The notes beneath the pieces are model-generated. The model did no database searches, was not told the origin of the DNA, and saw nothing but the letters and a program-made list of their open reading frames with translations. Positions 30,134-39,600 of a stretch of DNA of 64,000 nucleotides are shown in pieces; the first letter of the stretch is position 1, and each line of letters begins with the position of its first letter. Made by a program: the position numbers and the translations under genes. The stretch comes from Verticillium longisporum. Taxonomy: Eukaryota; Ascomycota; Sordariomycetes; Glomerellales; Plectosphaerellaceae. The DNA lies in the NCBI GenBank assembly GCA_019188255.1, contig JAETXT010000002.1, positions 3,658,001 to 3,722,000 on the forward strand. The letters run 5' to 3'.

Positions 30134-32422
30134 ATGGACATCCTGAAAGTGCTCTCGCGCGGCATCAAGCAGGCCCCCAAGGGCACCAACCCCGCAGGCA
30201 CCTCCACCGCCAACCTCCCCTCCGCCGGCAACCGCACGAACCCTCAGCTCTTCCACGATCCCGTACCTGCAGCGCCAGCGCGGGGCAGCAAGAGGAAGCG
30301 CTCCAAGCACGACGTCGACCCAGAGCCCGAGGCCGACGCCGACCACGACACCGACCTGCCCGACGTCGACTTCTTCGCCTCCAAGCCAGACCCCGCCGCA
30401 GACGACAGCCATGTCGCCGCCACACCCGAACCCGTCAAGCCTGCAGCGGTGCAAGCCTCGCCCATCAAGGCCGCCAAGCTGCTCAGCGACGACGAGTGCC
30501 GCCAGATCCTCCGCTCCCACCGCCTCAAGCTGACCCTGCTGTCGAGCCGTCGCAGCAAGGAGCCCAAAGTGACCAAGAGCAAGAAGAAGAAGAAGAAGAA
30601 GACGGTCGCCGTCGAGGTCAAGGATGAGCCGCTGCAGCTGCACACCCAGCCCCTGACCTCGTTCCGCGCCCTCGAGACCGTCTACGCCATCGCCCCGAGG
30701 CTGGCCCAGAACCTGCAGCAGGAGGCCTACAAGGTCCCGACCGAGGTCCAGCTGGCCAGCCTGCCCATCCTGCTGCGCCCGAAGCTGGCCTTTGGCAAGG
30801 TCCCCGAGAGGAAGGAGATCGGGGACAGCGCCAAGGGGGTCAATTTCCTGGCCGTGGCGCCGACGGGGAGCGGCAAGACCATCAGCTTCTTGATCCCGGC
30901 CCTTGATGGCATCCTGCGGAAGCGAGCGGCGCTGGGAGAAGACGACGAGCCCGAGCACGAGCTGCAGGCCGTCGTTGTCGCGCCGACGAGGGAGCTTGTC
31001 TTCCAGATTGTCAATGAGGGCCGCAAGCTCGCCCTCGGCACTGGCATCAAGATTGCGGGCATGAGGAAGGATCTGCGTCTGCCGCATGACGAGGTGGAAA
31101 GGGAAAGGCCTGGGGACAGCAAAGACGACGAGGAGACGGTTGAGAAGGATGACGAGCATGCCGAGGATGCCGATGAGGACGTGTTGAGCGACAAGGAAGA
31201 CTCTGATGCCAGCGACAAGCACTCTGATGCCAGCGACAAGCACTCTGATACCAGCGACAAGCACTCTGATGCCAGCGACAAGGACGCTTCTGACGACGAA
31301 GGCGAGGATGGAGGAGACGACAAGCCCGTCAGCAAAGCCGACATACTCGTGACCACGCCCGCACTTCTCCTGCACTACCTCACCAAAGGCTCCTCCCAAA
31401 CCCACAAGACCCTCCCTTCCGTACGGTCCCTGATCCTCGACGAGGCAGACGTCCTGCTCGACCCCCTCTTCCGCGATGCCACGACTGGCGTCTGGTCGGC
31501 CTGCACCAACCCAGACCTGCGCGTCTCCTTCTGGTCCGCCACCATGGGCTCCAACATTGAGACGCTCGTCACCGACATGCTCGCCGCCAAGGCATCAACG
31601 AGCCCCCTGATCCGCCTCGTCGTCGGCCTCAAGGACACGGCCGTGCCCAACATCACCCACAAGCTCATCTACACGGCCTCGGAGCAGGGCAAGCTCCTCG
31701 GCCTCCGCCAGCTCCTCCACCCCACCTCAGGCGACGAGGCCGGCCCGCCGCTGCGCCCTCCCTTCATCGTCTTCACGCAGACCATCGAGCGCGCGTCGGC
31801 CCTCGCCGAGGAGCTCAAGTACGACATTCCCCTCGCCGCCGGCGGCCCCGCCCGCATCGCCGCCCTCCACAGCGGCCTCACCGACGCGGCGCGCGCCGGC
31901 ATCATGCGCCGCTTCCGCGCCGGCGAGGTCTGGGTCCTCATCACGACCGACGTGCTCGCCCGCGGCGTCGACTTTGCCGGCGTCAACGGCATCATCAACT
32001 ACGACATTCCCGGTTCGACGGCCGCCTACGTGCACCGCGCCGGCCGCACGGGCCGCGCCGGCCGCGAGGGCGGCGTCGCCGTGACCTTTTACACAAAGGA
32101 CGACATAGCCTTTGTCAAGACGGTCGCCAACGTCATCGCCGTGAGCGAGAAGCAGGCCGGCAAGACGGGCGACGCCGCCGGCGTGCAAAAGTGGCTCCTG
32201 GACGCCCTGCCCGACGTCAGCAAGGACGACCGCAAGAGGCTCAAGGAGAGGGGTGTCGAGTCGAGGCGCACGGGCGGCGCGGGGGCCATGATCACGTCGC
32301 AGAGCGGCTGGGAGCGACGCAGGGAGAACAATCGCAAGGGCGCCATCGAGGGCAGCAAGCTGCGGAAGAAGCAGCAGAAGAAGGCTGGCGGCGAGGGCGA
32401 GTGGCGTGGTATCGATGATTGA
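30134..32422 (+). CDS. ROK1: ATP-dependent RNA helicase Rok1 (DEAD-box)
   Basis: Nucleolar DEAD-box helicase needed for early 18S rRNA processing in 40S subunit assembly. Single exon, 2289 nt, 762 aa, longer than the yeast protein (about 560). The N-terminus MDILKVLSRG is followed by a Lys/Asp-rich disordered region with a Lys9-like tract. Helicase motifs in order: Q-motif region KVPTEVQLASLPILL, Walker A APTGSGKT (242-249), PTREL (motif Ia), DEAD (436-439), SAT in FWSATMGS, TTDVLARGVDF, and HRAGRTGRAG (motif VI). Between motif Ia and the TPALL block lies an about 75-residue acidic insertion containing four 7-residue repeats of the type SDASDKH. Orthology to Rok1 is favoured over other DEAD-box proteins by the N-terminus and the layout around DEAD. 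A MITE lies 200 bp upstream. Confidence 0.85.
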   Translation: MDILKVLSRGIKQAPKGTNPAGTSTANLPSAGNRTNPQLFHDPVPAAPARGSKRKRSKHDVDPEPEADADHDTDLPDVDFFASKPDPAADDSHVAATPEPVKPAAVQASPIKAAKLLSDDECRQILRSHRLKLTLLSSRRSKEPKVTKSKKKKKKKTVAVEVKDEPLQLHTQPLTSFRALETVYAIAPRLAQNLQQEAYKVPTEVQLASLPILLRPKLAFGKVPERKEIGDSAKGVNFLAVAPTGSGKTISFLIPALDGILRKRAALGEDDEPEHELQAVVVAPTRELVFQIVNEGRKLALGTGIKIAGMRKDLRLPHDEVERERPGDSKDDEETVEKDDEHAEDADEDVLSDKEDSDASDKHSDASDKHSDTSDKHSDASDKDASDDEGEDGGDDKPVSKADILVTTPALLLHYLTKGSSQTHKTLPSVRSLILDEADVLLDPLFRDATTGVWSACTNPDLRVSFWSATMGSNIETLVTDMLAAKASTSPLIRLVVGLKDTAVPNITHKLIYTASEQGKLLGLRQLLHPTSGDEAGPPLRPPFIVFTQTIERASALAEELKYDIPLAAGGPARIAALHSGLTDAARAGIMRRFRAGEVWVLITTDVLARGVDFAGVNGIINYDIPGSTAAYVHRAGRTGRAGREGGVAVTFYTKDDIAFVKTVANVIAVSEKQAGKTGDAAGVQKWLLDALPDVSKDDRKRLKERGVESRRTGGAGAMITSQSGWERRRENNRKGAIEGSKLRKKQQKKAGGEGEWRGIDD
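31201..31284 (+). repeat. 21-bp coding minisatellite in ROK1
   Basis: Four consecutive 21-bp units (consensus start CTCTGATGCCAGCGACAAGC) encode SDASDKH-type heptads. The third unit has one A-for-G change (Ala to Thr), and the fourth diverges at its end. Copy number is in-frame by design of the unit. Confidence 0.95.
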
Positions 32423-33741
32423 TGGCATAGCGGTCCGAGGGACATGGGTCCGTCCCGAAGCTTCTGGGGCACATGCGAATGAAACCACATGTCTACGTGC
32501 CTTGAAATCTGTGCACATGTATATCGTCGCATTGATTTGCCCCACGTCGCAAAGGACTCACGTCGCAAAGGACTCACGTCGCAAGGAACCAAGACGCCGC
32601 AACCCTCGCTCGACGGCTCTGTGCGCCGCCAGGTCGTCGTCCCGGATCTCGACGTCCACCTCCCACACCCGTTACCCGCCGTCCCCCGACGTCGCCCGCG
32701 CAGCCTCGCCCTCGCGGCCCGCGCCACCGCGTCGGCCTGCGTGTTCCCCGCGACCTGCGTATCTTGGCTCGCCTCTTGCCGTCGTCGCGGCCGGCATTGT
32801 CGTAGGCTTCCGTGACGTGGAGCACCAAGGTTTGGAGTAATCGGTGCAGCCTCTTCAGAGCCTTGGCGGCATGGCCCTGTACAGACGAGATCCCTGGGGA
32901 TAATCTCGTTCCTTGGGATAATGCAGCCGCGGGATAGGCTTCTTCTACCGTCGGCATCCTATTTTTGGAGAATGCGGCCATATTGTATTGGGTCGAGGAG
33001 CAGGGTGGTGGTGATAGTGAGGCGGCCACCATCCAACGTGATATCCTGTGTCACCAGAACATGATTTCCATGTCGGTAGCCCATTGCAAATTCTCATGCC
33101 AGATGAATGGTTCGTTATATATTGAAATTTGTGCTCGGGAACAAGGTTTTGGGCTTATGCCACCGGCGACGGCAATGCTGTTTACCTCTTGCTGGGGACT
33201 ATCTGGCTCTGGCCTCGTCAGGCTCGTCAGGGTCCTCTCGTCCATCTGTACGTAGCGTCGCTCGTTCGGAGTACCTAGTACCTTCAGGAGTACCTCAATA
33301 CAAAATAGGTACCTTAGCTGAAGTAGAGGTAGGTAGGTACCTATGCACAATTCTCACGAGGCTCACCAGTGAGCGAATATTGACCAATCACGAATTTTGT
33401 CCAATTGAAGTACACCAATTAACGAAAATCAACCTGACAGCCAATGCAAGGGCCCGCACTTGGCAGGACCAGCCGAGACACGAGACACGGCGAGCTACAG
33501 CATGTCATCGAGGCCAGTCCAGGGGCGGGCGGGCGCAGTGAGGGCGAGGGCGACCCAACGCCCAGCCAAATCTCAAGTGGGGGGATTCCCAACTCTCAGC
33601 AACCTCCCAAGCCTCCCTCTTCCCCTTTGACCTCCATCACGAAGACGAGCTTCTTCCTTCCCCCTCCCCCCCTCCACTCGCCCTACCCCTCGCAGGGCCC
33701 CCATCACCACCCGAGGGCAATGACCATACCACGCCAGAGCC
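32423..33741. other. Intergenic region ROK1 / kelch protein
   Basis: 1.3 kb. It contains a 16-bp tandem repeat (32544-32585) and a GC-rich segment at about 32590-32830 whose minus strand reads like coding sequence broken across frames. From 33265 to 33345 there is a cluster of GTACCT motifs. A CT/C-rich leader precedes the kelch gene. No intact gene is supported. Confidence 0.5.
32544..32585. repeat. 16-bp tandem repeat, 2.6 copies
   Basis: Two perfect copies of ACGTCGCAAAGGACTC are followed by a partial third (ACGTCGCAAG). It lies 120 bp past the ROK1 stop. Confidence 0.9.
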
Positions 33742-35394
33742 ATGGCTGATTCGGCCACCAGGTCTTTCGACACCAAGAACCCCAAGTCTCCAGCGCACCG
33801 TTCCAAAGTCGTGCGATCCCATAAGATCACGGCTCCCTCAACGACCACCGAGTCACGTTCGCACAGGAAAGACAAACGGAGGACCGAAGAAGACGATGAC
33901 GACCAGGACGAAGAGGACGACGACGACGTCCCCGAGCGCCCTGCTGTCCCCCGAAGCCACACCCCTGGTCACCTGTCCACCAAGAGCCAGGACCGCAGAC
34001 GAAAGCCTTCCGAGTTATCCATTCGACAACGCTCCCAATCCGCCTCCCAAGCGTCTCTCCACAGCTCGTCCAAGCCACCCAAAACACCCCTCTCGTCGAC
34101 AAGCACCTCGTCCCTCGCGCCGAAACCCCCACCGTCCATGCCCCCCGGCAAACATGCCACCGAGGCCGAATCCGCTCCCACGAGCGCTGATGCTCGCGAC
34201 AGAGACTCCCGCCGCCCGATGGCGTTGCGGTCTACGTCAGCAATAGCCGGAAGGCCAACACCTGGCCCGACACCGTCTCGTACCGCGAGCACCGTACACT
34301 CGAGCAGCGTCCACTCGCACACGCGGGCGCCTCCGCAGCGCGGCCAGTTCACGGCCTTCCCCCCTCTGCAGGACCCCAAAACGGCGCCCGATGTGCCCCC
34401 AGCGCCCGCCTCGGGCATGTACTGGTCTCGCGCCCCCGTCTCGGGCGCTCCGCACACGTCGCTGCGGGCGCACACGACCACCCTCGTAGGATCCAACATT
34501 TTCGTCTTTGGCGGCTGCGACTCGCGCGCCTGCTTCAACGAGCTCTACGTCTTCGACGCCGACGCCTTCTACTGGTCTGCCCCCCACGTCGTGGGCGACA
34601 TACCCGTGCCCCTGCGCGCCATGACGGCGACGGCCGTCGGCAAGAAGCTCATCGTCTTTGGCGGCGGCGACGGCCCGGCCTACTACAACGACGTCTACGT
34701 GCTCGACACGACGACCTTTCGCTGGTCGCGGCCGCGCATCCTCGGCGACAGCGTGCCGTCCAAGCGCCGCGCGCACACGGCCTGCCTCTACAAGAACGGC
34801 CTCTACATCTTTGGCGGCGGCGACGGCGTCCGCGCCCTCAACGACATTTGGCGCCTCGACGTCAGCGACGTCAACAAGATGTCGTGGCGCCTCGTGTCGA
34901 GCCCCGACAAGGACAAGCCGGCGTCGGCGCCCCCGCCCCGCCCCAAGGCCCGCGGCTACCACACGGCCAACATGGTCGGCAGCAAGCTCATCATCTACGG
35001 CGGCTCCGACGGCGGCGAGTGCTTCAACGACGTCTGGGTCTACGACGTCGACGCCCAGGCCTGGCGCCTCGTCGACATACCCGTCACCTACCGCCGCCTG
35101 TCCCACACGGCCACCCTCGTCGGCTCCTACCTCTTCATCATTGGCGGCCACGACGGCAACGAGTACGCCAACGACGTGCTGCTCCTCAACCTCGTCACCA
35201 TGTCCTGGGACCGCCGCCGCGTCTACGGCCTGCCGCCGAGCGGCCGCGGCTACCACGGCACCGTCCTCTACGACAGTCGCCTCTTCACCATTGGGGGCTT
35301 CGACGGCAGCGAGGTCTTTGGCGACGTCTGGATCCTGGAGCTGGCGGTGCATGCGTATTACTCGCAGATCAGCCACTTTACCATTGAGGTGTAG
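33742..35394 (+). CDS. Kelch-repeat beta-propeller protein
   Basis: Predicted cytosolic scaffold; kelch propellers of this kind in fungi serve in polarity, Ras or signalling complexes, but I cannot name the ortholog. Single exon, 1653 nt, 550 aa. Residues 1 to about 230 are Ser/Thr/Pro/Lys-rich and disordered, with an Asp/Glu patch near residue 55. From about residue 235 five to six kelch units follow, each with the GG doublet and spaced Tyr/Trp: FVFGGCDSRACFNELYVFD, VFGGGDGPAYYNDVYVLD, IFGGGDGVRALNDIWRLD, IYGGSDGGECFNDVWVYD, IIGGHDGNEYANDVLLLN and TIGGFDGSEVFGDVWILE. The protein ends with a short tail (YSQISHFTIEV). The ATG lies in a strong AGCCATGG context. The gene is convergent with RCF2. 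Confidence 0.88.
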   Translation: MADSATRSFDTKNPKSPAHRSKVVRSHKITAPSTTTESRSHRKDKRRTEEDDDDQDEEDDDDVPERPAVPRSHTPGHLSTKSQDRRRKPSELSIRQRSQSASQASLHSSSKPPKTPLSSTSTSSLAPKPPPSMPPGKHATEAESAPTSADARDRDSRRPMALRSTSAIAGRPTPGPTPSRTASTVHSSSVHSHTRAPPQRGQFTAFPPLQDPKTAPDVPPAPASGMYWSRAPVSGAPHTSLRAHTTTLVGSNIFVFGGCDSRACFNELYVFDADAFYWSAPHVVGDIPVPLRAMTATAVGKKLIVFGGGDGPAYYNDVYVLDTTTFRWSRPRILGDSVPSKRRAHTACLYKNGLYIFGGGDGVRALNDIWRLDVSDVNKMSWRLVSSPDKDKPASAPPPRPKARGYHTANMVGSKLIIYGGSDGGECFNDVWVYDVDAQAWRLVDIPVTYRRLSHTATLVGSYLFIIGGHDGNEYANDVLLLNLVTMSWDRRRVYGLPPSGRGYHGTVLYDSRLFTIGGFDGSEVFGDVWILELAVHAYYSQISHFTIEV

Positions 35395-35898
35395 CTCAGC
35401 CGTTCCTCGGTGGCCAGATGCAGGCTTTGCGGTTTTTTTTTTTTTTCATGGCTCATAGTTCTTTCTTCATGCCTTTCACGTAGTGCAGCGTTGATCTCGG
35501 TGTCGGATGGTCGGATGGCCCCCCCAGCGTTGGCTTTAGATGGGAAGGCGGACTCTTTGATGTACCATTTTGTTGCGCCATGGGTGGAGGGATCCAAGTT
35601 CAATGTGTTACACGATATAGCGTCAGATCCAAAAGCAAAGAGTAGCGGGAGCTATGATGAGTTCCATTATGACTTTGACCCATGATGACTTTGACCCATG
35701 ATGACTTTGACCTTTTTTTCGCTTCCATCACCACGCAACTCGTACACGCTCTGTAATCTGTAGAGCCTCCAAACGCCATTATAAACAAGGGATAAATGGG
35801 CATCAATCATGCCTCTACCTCCCCGATCCCAGCCCAACGCCTCTAGGTAAGGTCCTCGCTGCATTTCGATCGATCGCTCCGCAAAAAAGACGGCACGC
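35395..35898. other. Convergent intergenic region, kelch gene / RCF2
   Basis: 504 bp of 3' flanks. It contains a T14 run near 35432 and a three-copy 16-bp tandem repeat (35665-35712). No gene was seen. Confidence 0.55.
35665..35712. repeat. 16-bp tandem repeat, 3 copies
   Basis: Three adjacent 16-bp units, CATKATGACTTTGACC, of which the last two are identical and the first has one difference. They lie in the 3' flank between the kelch gene and RCF2. Confidence 0.93.
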
Positions 35899-36603
35899 TC
35901 ACTGCTTCTGCGGAACCTTTGTGCTCTCGCGGTCCTTGATCCTCTTCTCCTCGGCAGCGACCATGTCCTTCCACAGGTCCTGGCCCTCATACTCCTCCTT
36001 GTGGACCTTCTTCTCAATGAGGTGCTTGTGCTCGGGGTCGTCGGGGTCGAGGACCATGACCGTCTCCCAGCGGCCCTCGCCCCTCTTGGCGTCGTTCATC
36101 TCAAACACGGCCGTGACGACGAGGACGGCGACGGTGAGGGCCTGGGCGTAGACGCGGGCCTGGACGAGGCGCTGGGCGCCCGTGAGGTACTTTTGGCGGT
36201 TGACAATGGCCATGGCGGCGGCCATGGTGGCGATCCACGGGCCGAAGGCGATGCCGTAGCGGGTCGTGCGCCCCCAGCGCATAAAGGCATCTTGGGGGGT
36301 CTCGTTCTGATGCGCCAGGTCGCGCGCGCGCTGCGACGCGTCCTGGGAGCCGTACATGGGGTCCTTGGCGTGGGCGAACTTGATCGACTCGCGGTCGGCG
36401 TTGACAATGGCGCCAAAGGTCGCCGTCGACGTGACGAGGAAGGTGCGGAACGGGAGCGTCAGGGCGCGGAACGCGGGGTAGCGTCGCGAGGCGAACATGG
36501 TGCCTGCGAGGCCGACGACGAGGCCGAGGGTGCCGCCTATGGCGCCGCCCTTGAGCACGACGTTGTAGTGCGCCCTCTCTTCTTCCTGGCTGAGGACCTT
36601 CAT
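35899..36603 (-). CDS. RCF2: Respiratory supercomplex factor 2 (HIG1 domain), mitochondrial
   Basis: Inner-mitochondrial-membrane protein of the HIG1 family that associates with cytochrome c oxidase and the III-IV supercomplex. Single exon, 705 nt, 234 aa. The start MKVLSQEEERAHYN matches the fungal Rcf2 N-terminus. A first Gly-rich membrane segment follows (GGAIGGTLGLVVGLAGTMFA, about residues 19-38), then the RYPAFRALTLPFRTFLVTS block. The HIG1 domain, about residues 110-175, contains two spans (YGIAFGPWIATMAAAMAIV and ARVYAQALTVAVLVVTAVF). The C-terminus is charged. The length is close to yeast Rcf2 (224 aa). Confidence 0.88.
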   Translation of the reverse strand: MKVLSQEEERAHYNVVLKGGAIGGTLGLVVGLAGTMFASRRYPAFRALTLPFRTFLVTSTATFGAIVNADRESIKFAHAKDPMYGSQDASQRARDLAHQNETPQDAFMRWGRTTRYGIAFGPWIATMAAAMAIVNRQKYLTGAQRLVQARVYAQALTVAVLVVTAVFEMNDAKRGEGRWETVMVLDPDDPEHKHLIEKKVHKEEYEGQDLWKDMVAAEEKRIKDRESTKVPQKQ

Positions 36604-39600
36604 TGTGTTTGGGTGTTTGTGTGTTTGTGATGGTGGTCTATGTCGGGAGAGCAGACGGCTCAACTGGCAGGCAAAATGTCCAACGGTGAGAGGATGGATC
36701 CAAAGAGTGGTTCGAGGTGAGATCAAGAGTGTGACTCTCCGTCAATGGATGATGTGATGCGATCGTACTAGAGATAGGGGAGTCGAAAAGATCCAAGACC
36801 CTTTTATTCAAGCTGCAGGAATCGTGTGCACGGCAACAGGGAAAGGGATGGGAGAAACCGTGTGCACCAGGCGAGCAGAGGACGAAAATCACGTACGGCG
36901 ATTGAAGCTCCAGCAACAGCTCAGTCTCGGCAGGCGGCAGCGGAAAGTGGTGTCATCGATCATCATCAGGGCAGGCGCGACGGGAGACTGACGTAACGAC
37001 AAAATTCACGTCTTGGACCCCGAGAAACATCCGACCTCCCCTCTCATTGGCTCCTCGCTGCCTATTTGGCTGAATCAGCAGCACGTAGTCCGGGAGACCC
37101 CGAAACCGTCGAAGAAGGCGCCCAAGGTCATCTGATGCCCGCCGCTTGCAACCCGCATTTCGCCGTTTGCTGGCGATACGCCGAACAGCGAAGCCCACCC
37201 GTTCAGATCCCGACACAACCACTGCGTGTGCACCTCGAGCCTCAGCTCACTCCAAGCCTGCCCACCTCACCCAGTCAGCACACATGCAACATGGTACGCG
37301 CACCACCCGCAGGACCTGCTCACGTGCCCAGCCAAGGGGGAAAACAAAAAAAGACCGGCCTCGACTCGACACAAGCGACAGCCACACCACCAGCCATCAG
37401 CCCTGCCACGATCGATGCATCTCCGCCCTCGCTAACCATTTTCTGCCATGGCACGATTCTTTTCAGATCGTGTGCATCCCCAATGCGAAATGTGCGACCG
37501 AGACCCAAGGAAAACCATTGCCTCTCCCGTTGCTAGGTATCTGACTCAGGCATTGCTGACAGTTGTCCTAAAATCTCCGACACTGTTTCCTTGACCCCAT
37601 CCGGAGCGTCTCCAGCCTGGGCAGAGGACAATTTTATGGCGTCTTCGTACCTGCATGTGTCGAAAAGTATCATGGCAAATACGTGCGGGTGGCGGCTCGA
37701 CTCCAGCTCGTCGTTGACAACACCATGATCGAATTTGGACTGGACAACCTCTTCGATAGGACCGCAGCCGTCTTTGCTGTTACTGGTAAGGAAGCAGCAC
37801 CCGCACACCAGATTGGGTGGTCAGATGTCTCTGAGCCCCGGGAATGAGATTCAGGGTCTCGACACTTGCGTCGCCCAGGTCTCAGCTTGCCCTCCGCTCC
37901 GTCCGGGGGACTGGCTTGCCTCGGAAACACGAGACGATCTCTCATCTCGTCTCCTTTTCGCTCCTGCCTCGAGTCGTCCCTCACATGCCAAGTCTGTCCT
38001 GTGACCCCTCCAGCGAGGACGACGGGGTAAAATCCGTTCACCTCAAACACCTTGTTCCGTGGATGCTCCCAGGCGGCGCCACCCCCACGCCGCCAATGCA
38101 CGCACGCCCATGTAATGCCCAACAATATAGTGCCCTAATCCAGGAGATCGCGTGTAGCTTGTCCGAATTGCAGGGCCCCATCTTCTACAGTACCTAGTTC
38201 ATATTGCTGGCGACACTTGTCCTCAACGTTAAGCGCCCCCTCCGTGCTAAACACGATCAGCCCAGTACAATATGCTCGATTTTAACCGGCGGCGTGGGTG
38301 ATCTTACCTCCAAGGGGGAAGTGCTCGGCTGTCCTGACGACGATCCTGCGCTCCGGGCGGTGAGCCTCATGAAGATCCGTCCCGCTTGGTTGCATTTCCG
38401 AAATTCAGGGTCTTTCATGCGCCTCGTCCGCCTCGCCCTTGGCCGCCCGCCCACATTGTGCCTCACGGTCCAGCACGAGAACCACAATAGGACCCTTTTT
38501 TGCCCTCTGCAAACGAGTCCAAGAGACGGGGCCGGTCCGAGCAGAGCAATAAAGACTCGAAGAGGGGCATTGTTGTTGTTGACACGAATGTTGTCCCTGT
38601 GTGAGCGGTCCCAGCGATCATCCTTCCTCTTCTGGAACCCTTCCACGATCCCTGTGCGCGACGCACATTTGTAGCGCAGTCGTAGCGGGCCGAGCTCAAC
38701 AGAGCACTCGCTCGGCTCGTGTCCGCCACTCGTTGACACTTGACACTGCTGTGCTGATTTCAGGGTCCTGCAGTGCTGCTGCTCCGGAGACCAAGCCCCA
38801 TTCGGCACCCAGCGTAACTCCCCTAGTCCGCCAACCCGCCAGCCCGCCGCTGTTTGGTCTCGCCAGCCAGCCTGTCACAGGGCAGGGCCAGACCATCACC
38901 CGAACCACTGCCATGGTTCTCTATCGTCAATGTGTTCCTAGATTGCCGAGGGCCCGGCCACAGCATCTGACATGCCCAAAACGACGGCCAAAAGGGCCAC
39001 CACCGAGGCTCGACATCTCCGCCCATTCGATGCGAGACGAGGTTCGACTCACTTCGCTACGGCACTTGCCACTTTGAGCCCCCATCCGATAGTTGAAACC
39101 AGCTGGGGCTTTTGCTCCGCCGGCTCTGCGCTGCCTGTTGACGGAATTTCTTTTTTTTTGTCGGTGGCCCCTCTCTCGTCGTGTGCCTAGGGGTCCCTCA
39201 GATCCGCTCAAGTCTGCAACGCAAATTGCACCGACTGCACCCACCTGCAGCTTTGATGTGGCCTTGTCGTTCCCGTTCGTTTGTCTGCCGCGTAGGCGGC
39301 ATTCTCCGTGCTTGCCGTAGCGTCGCGTCGTCCATGTGGCAGTCCTTTTTCTGCCCAGAAATTCGCCGCTGGGCTTCCCTTCTAGGCAGAGCCGCCTCAG
39401 CCAAGGAGGCTCCATCCATGGTCTGTGCTCGAGCCTGACATCTGAGGCGACATTGTATGCCGAAGCTAAAAAGACCTCGACACCCAGAAGACGATGGAGA
39501 CAATGCCACGCGCTGCGGGAGCACATTTCCATAACTGGGGTATTCCCGGTGCCGCTTTCACCAACCATCGTCAGCCGAGTCAGGCCGGGCTCGGCCTCGG

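Noticed and set aside
30083..31405. 440-codon open frame antisense to ROK1
   Set aside because: Its RVLVAGI repeats are only the reverse reading of the ROK1 minisatellite.
34237..35376. 379-codon open frame antisense to the kelch gene
   Set aside because: Shadow frame without domain.
37533..37808. 91-codon minus-strand frame with somewhat protein-like composition
   Set aside because: No recognisable motif and no splice-compatible partner exons; insufficient to call a gene.
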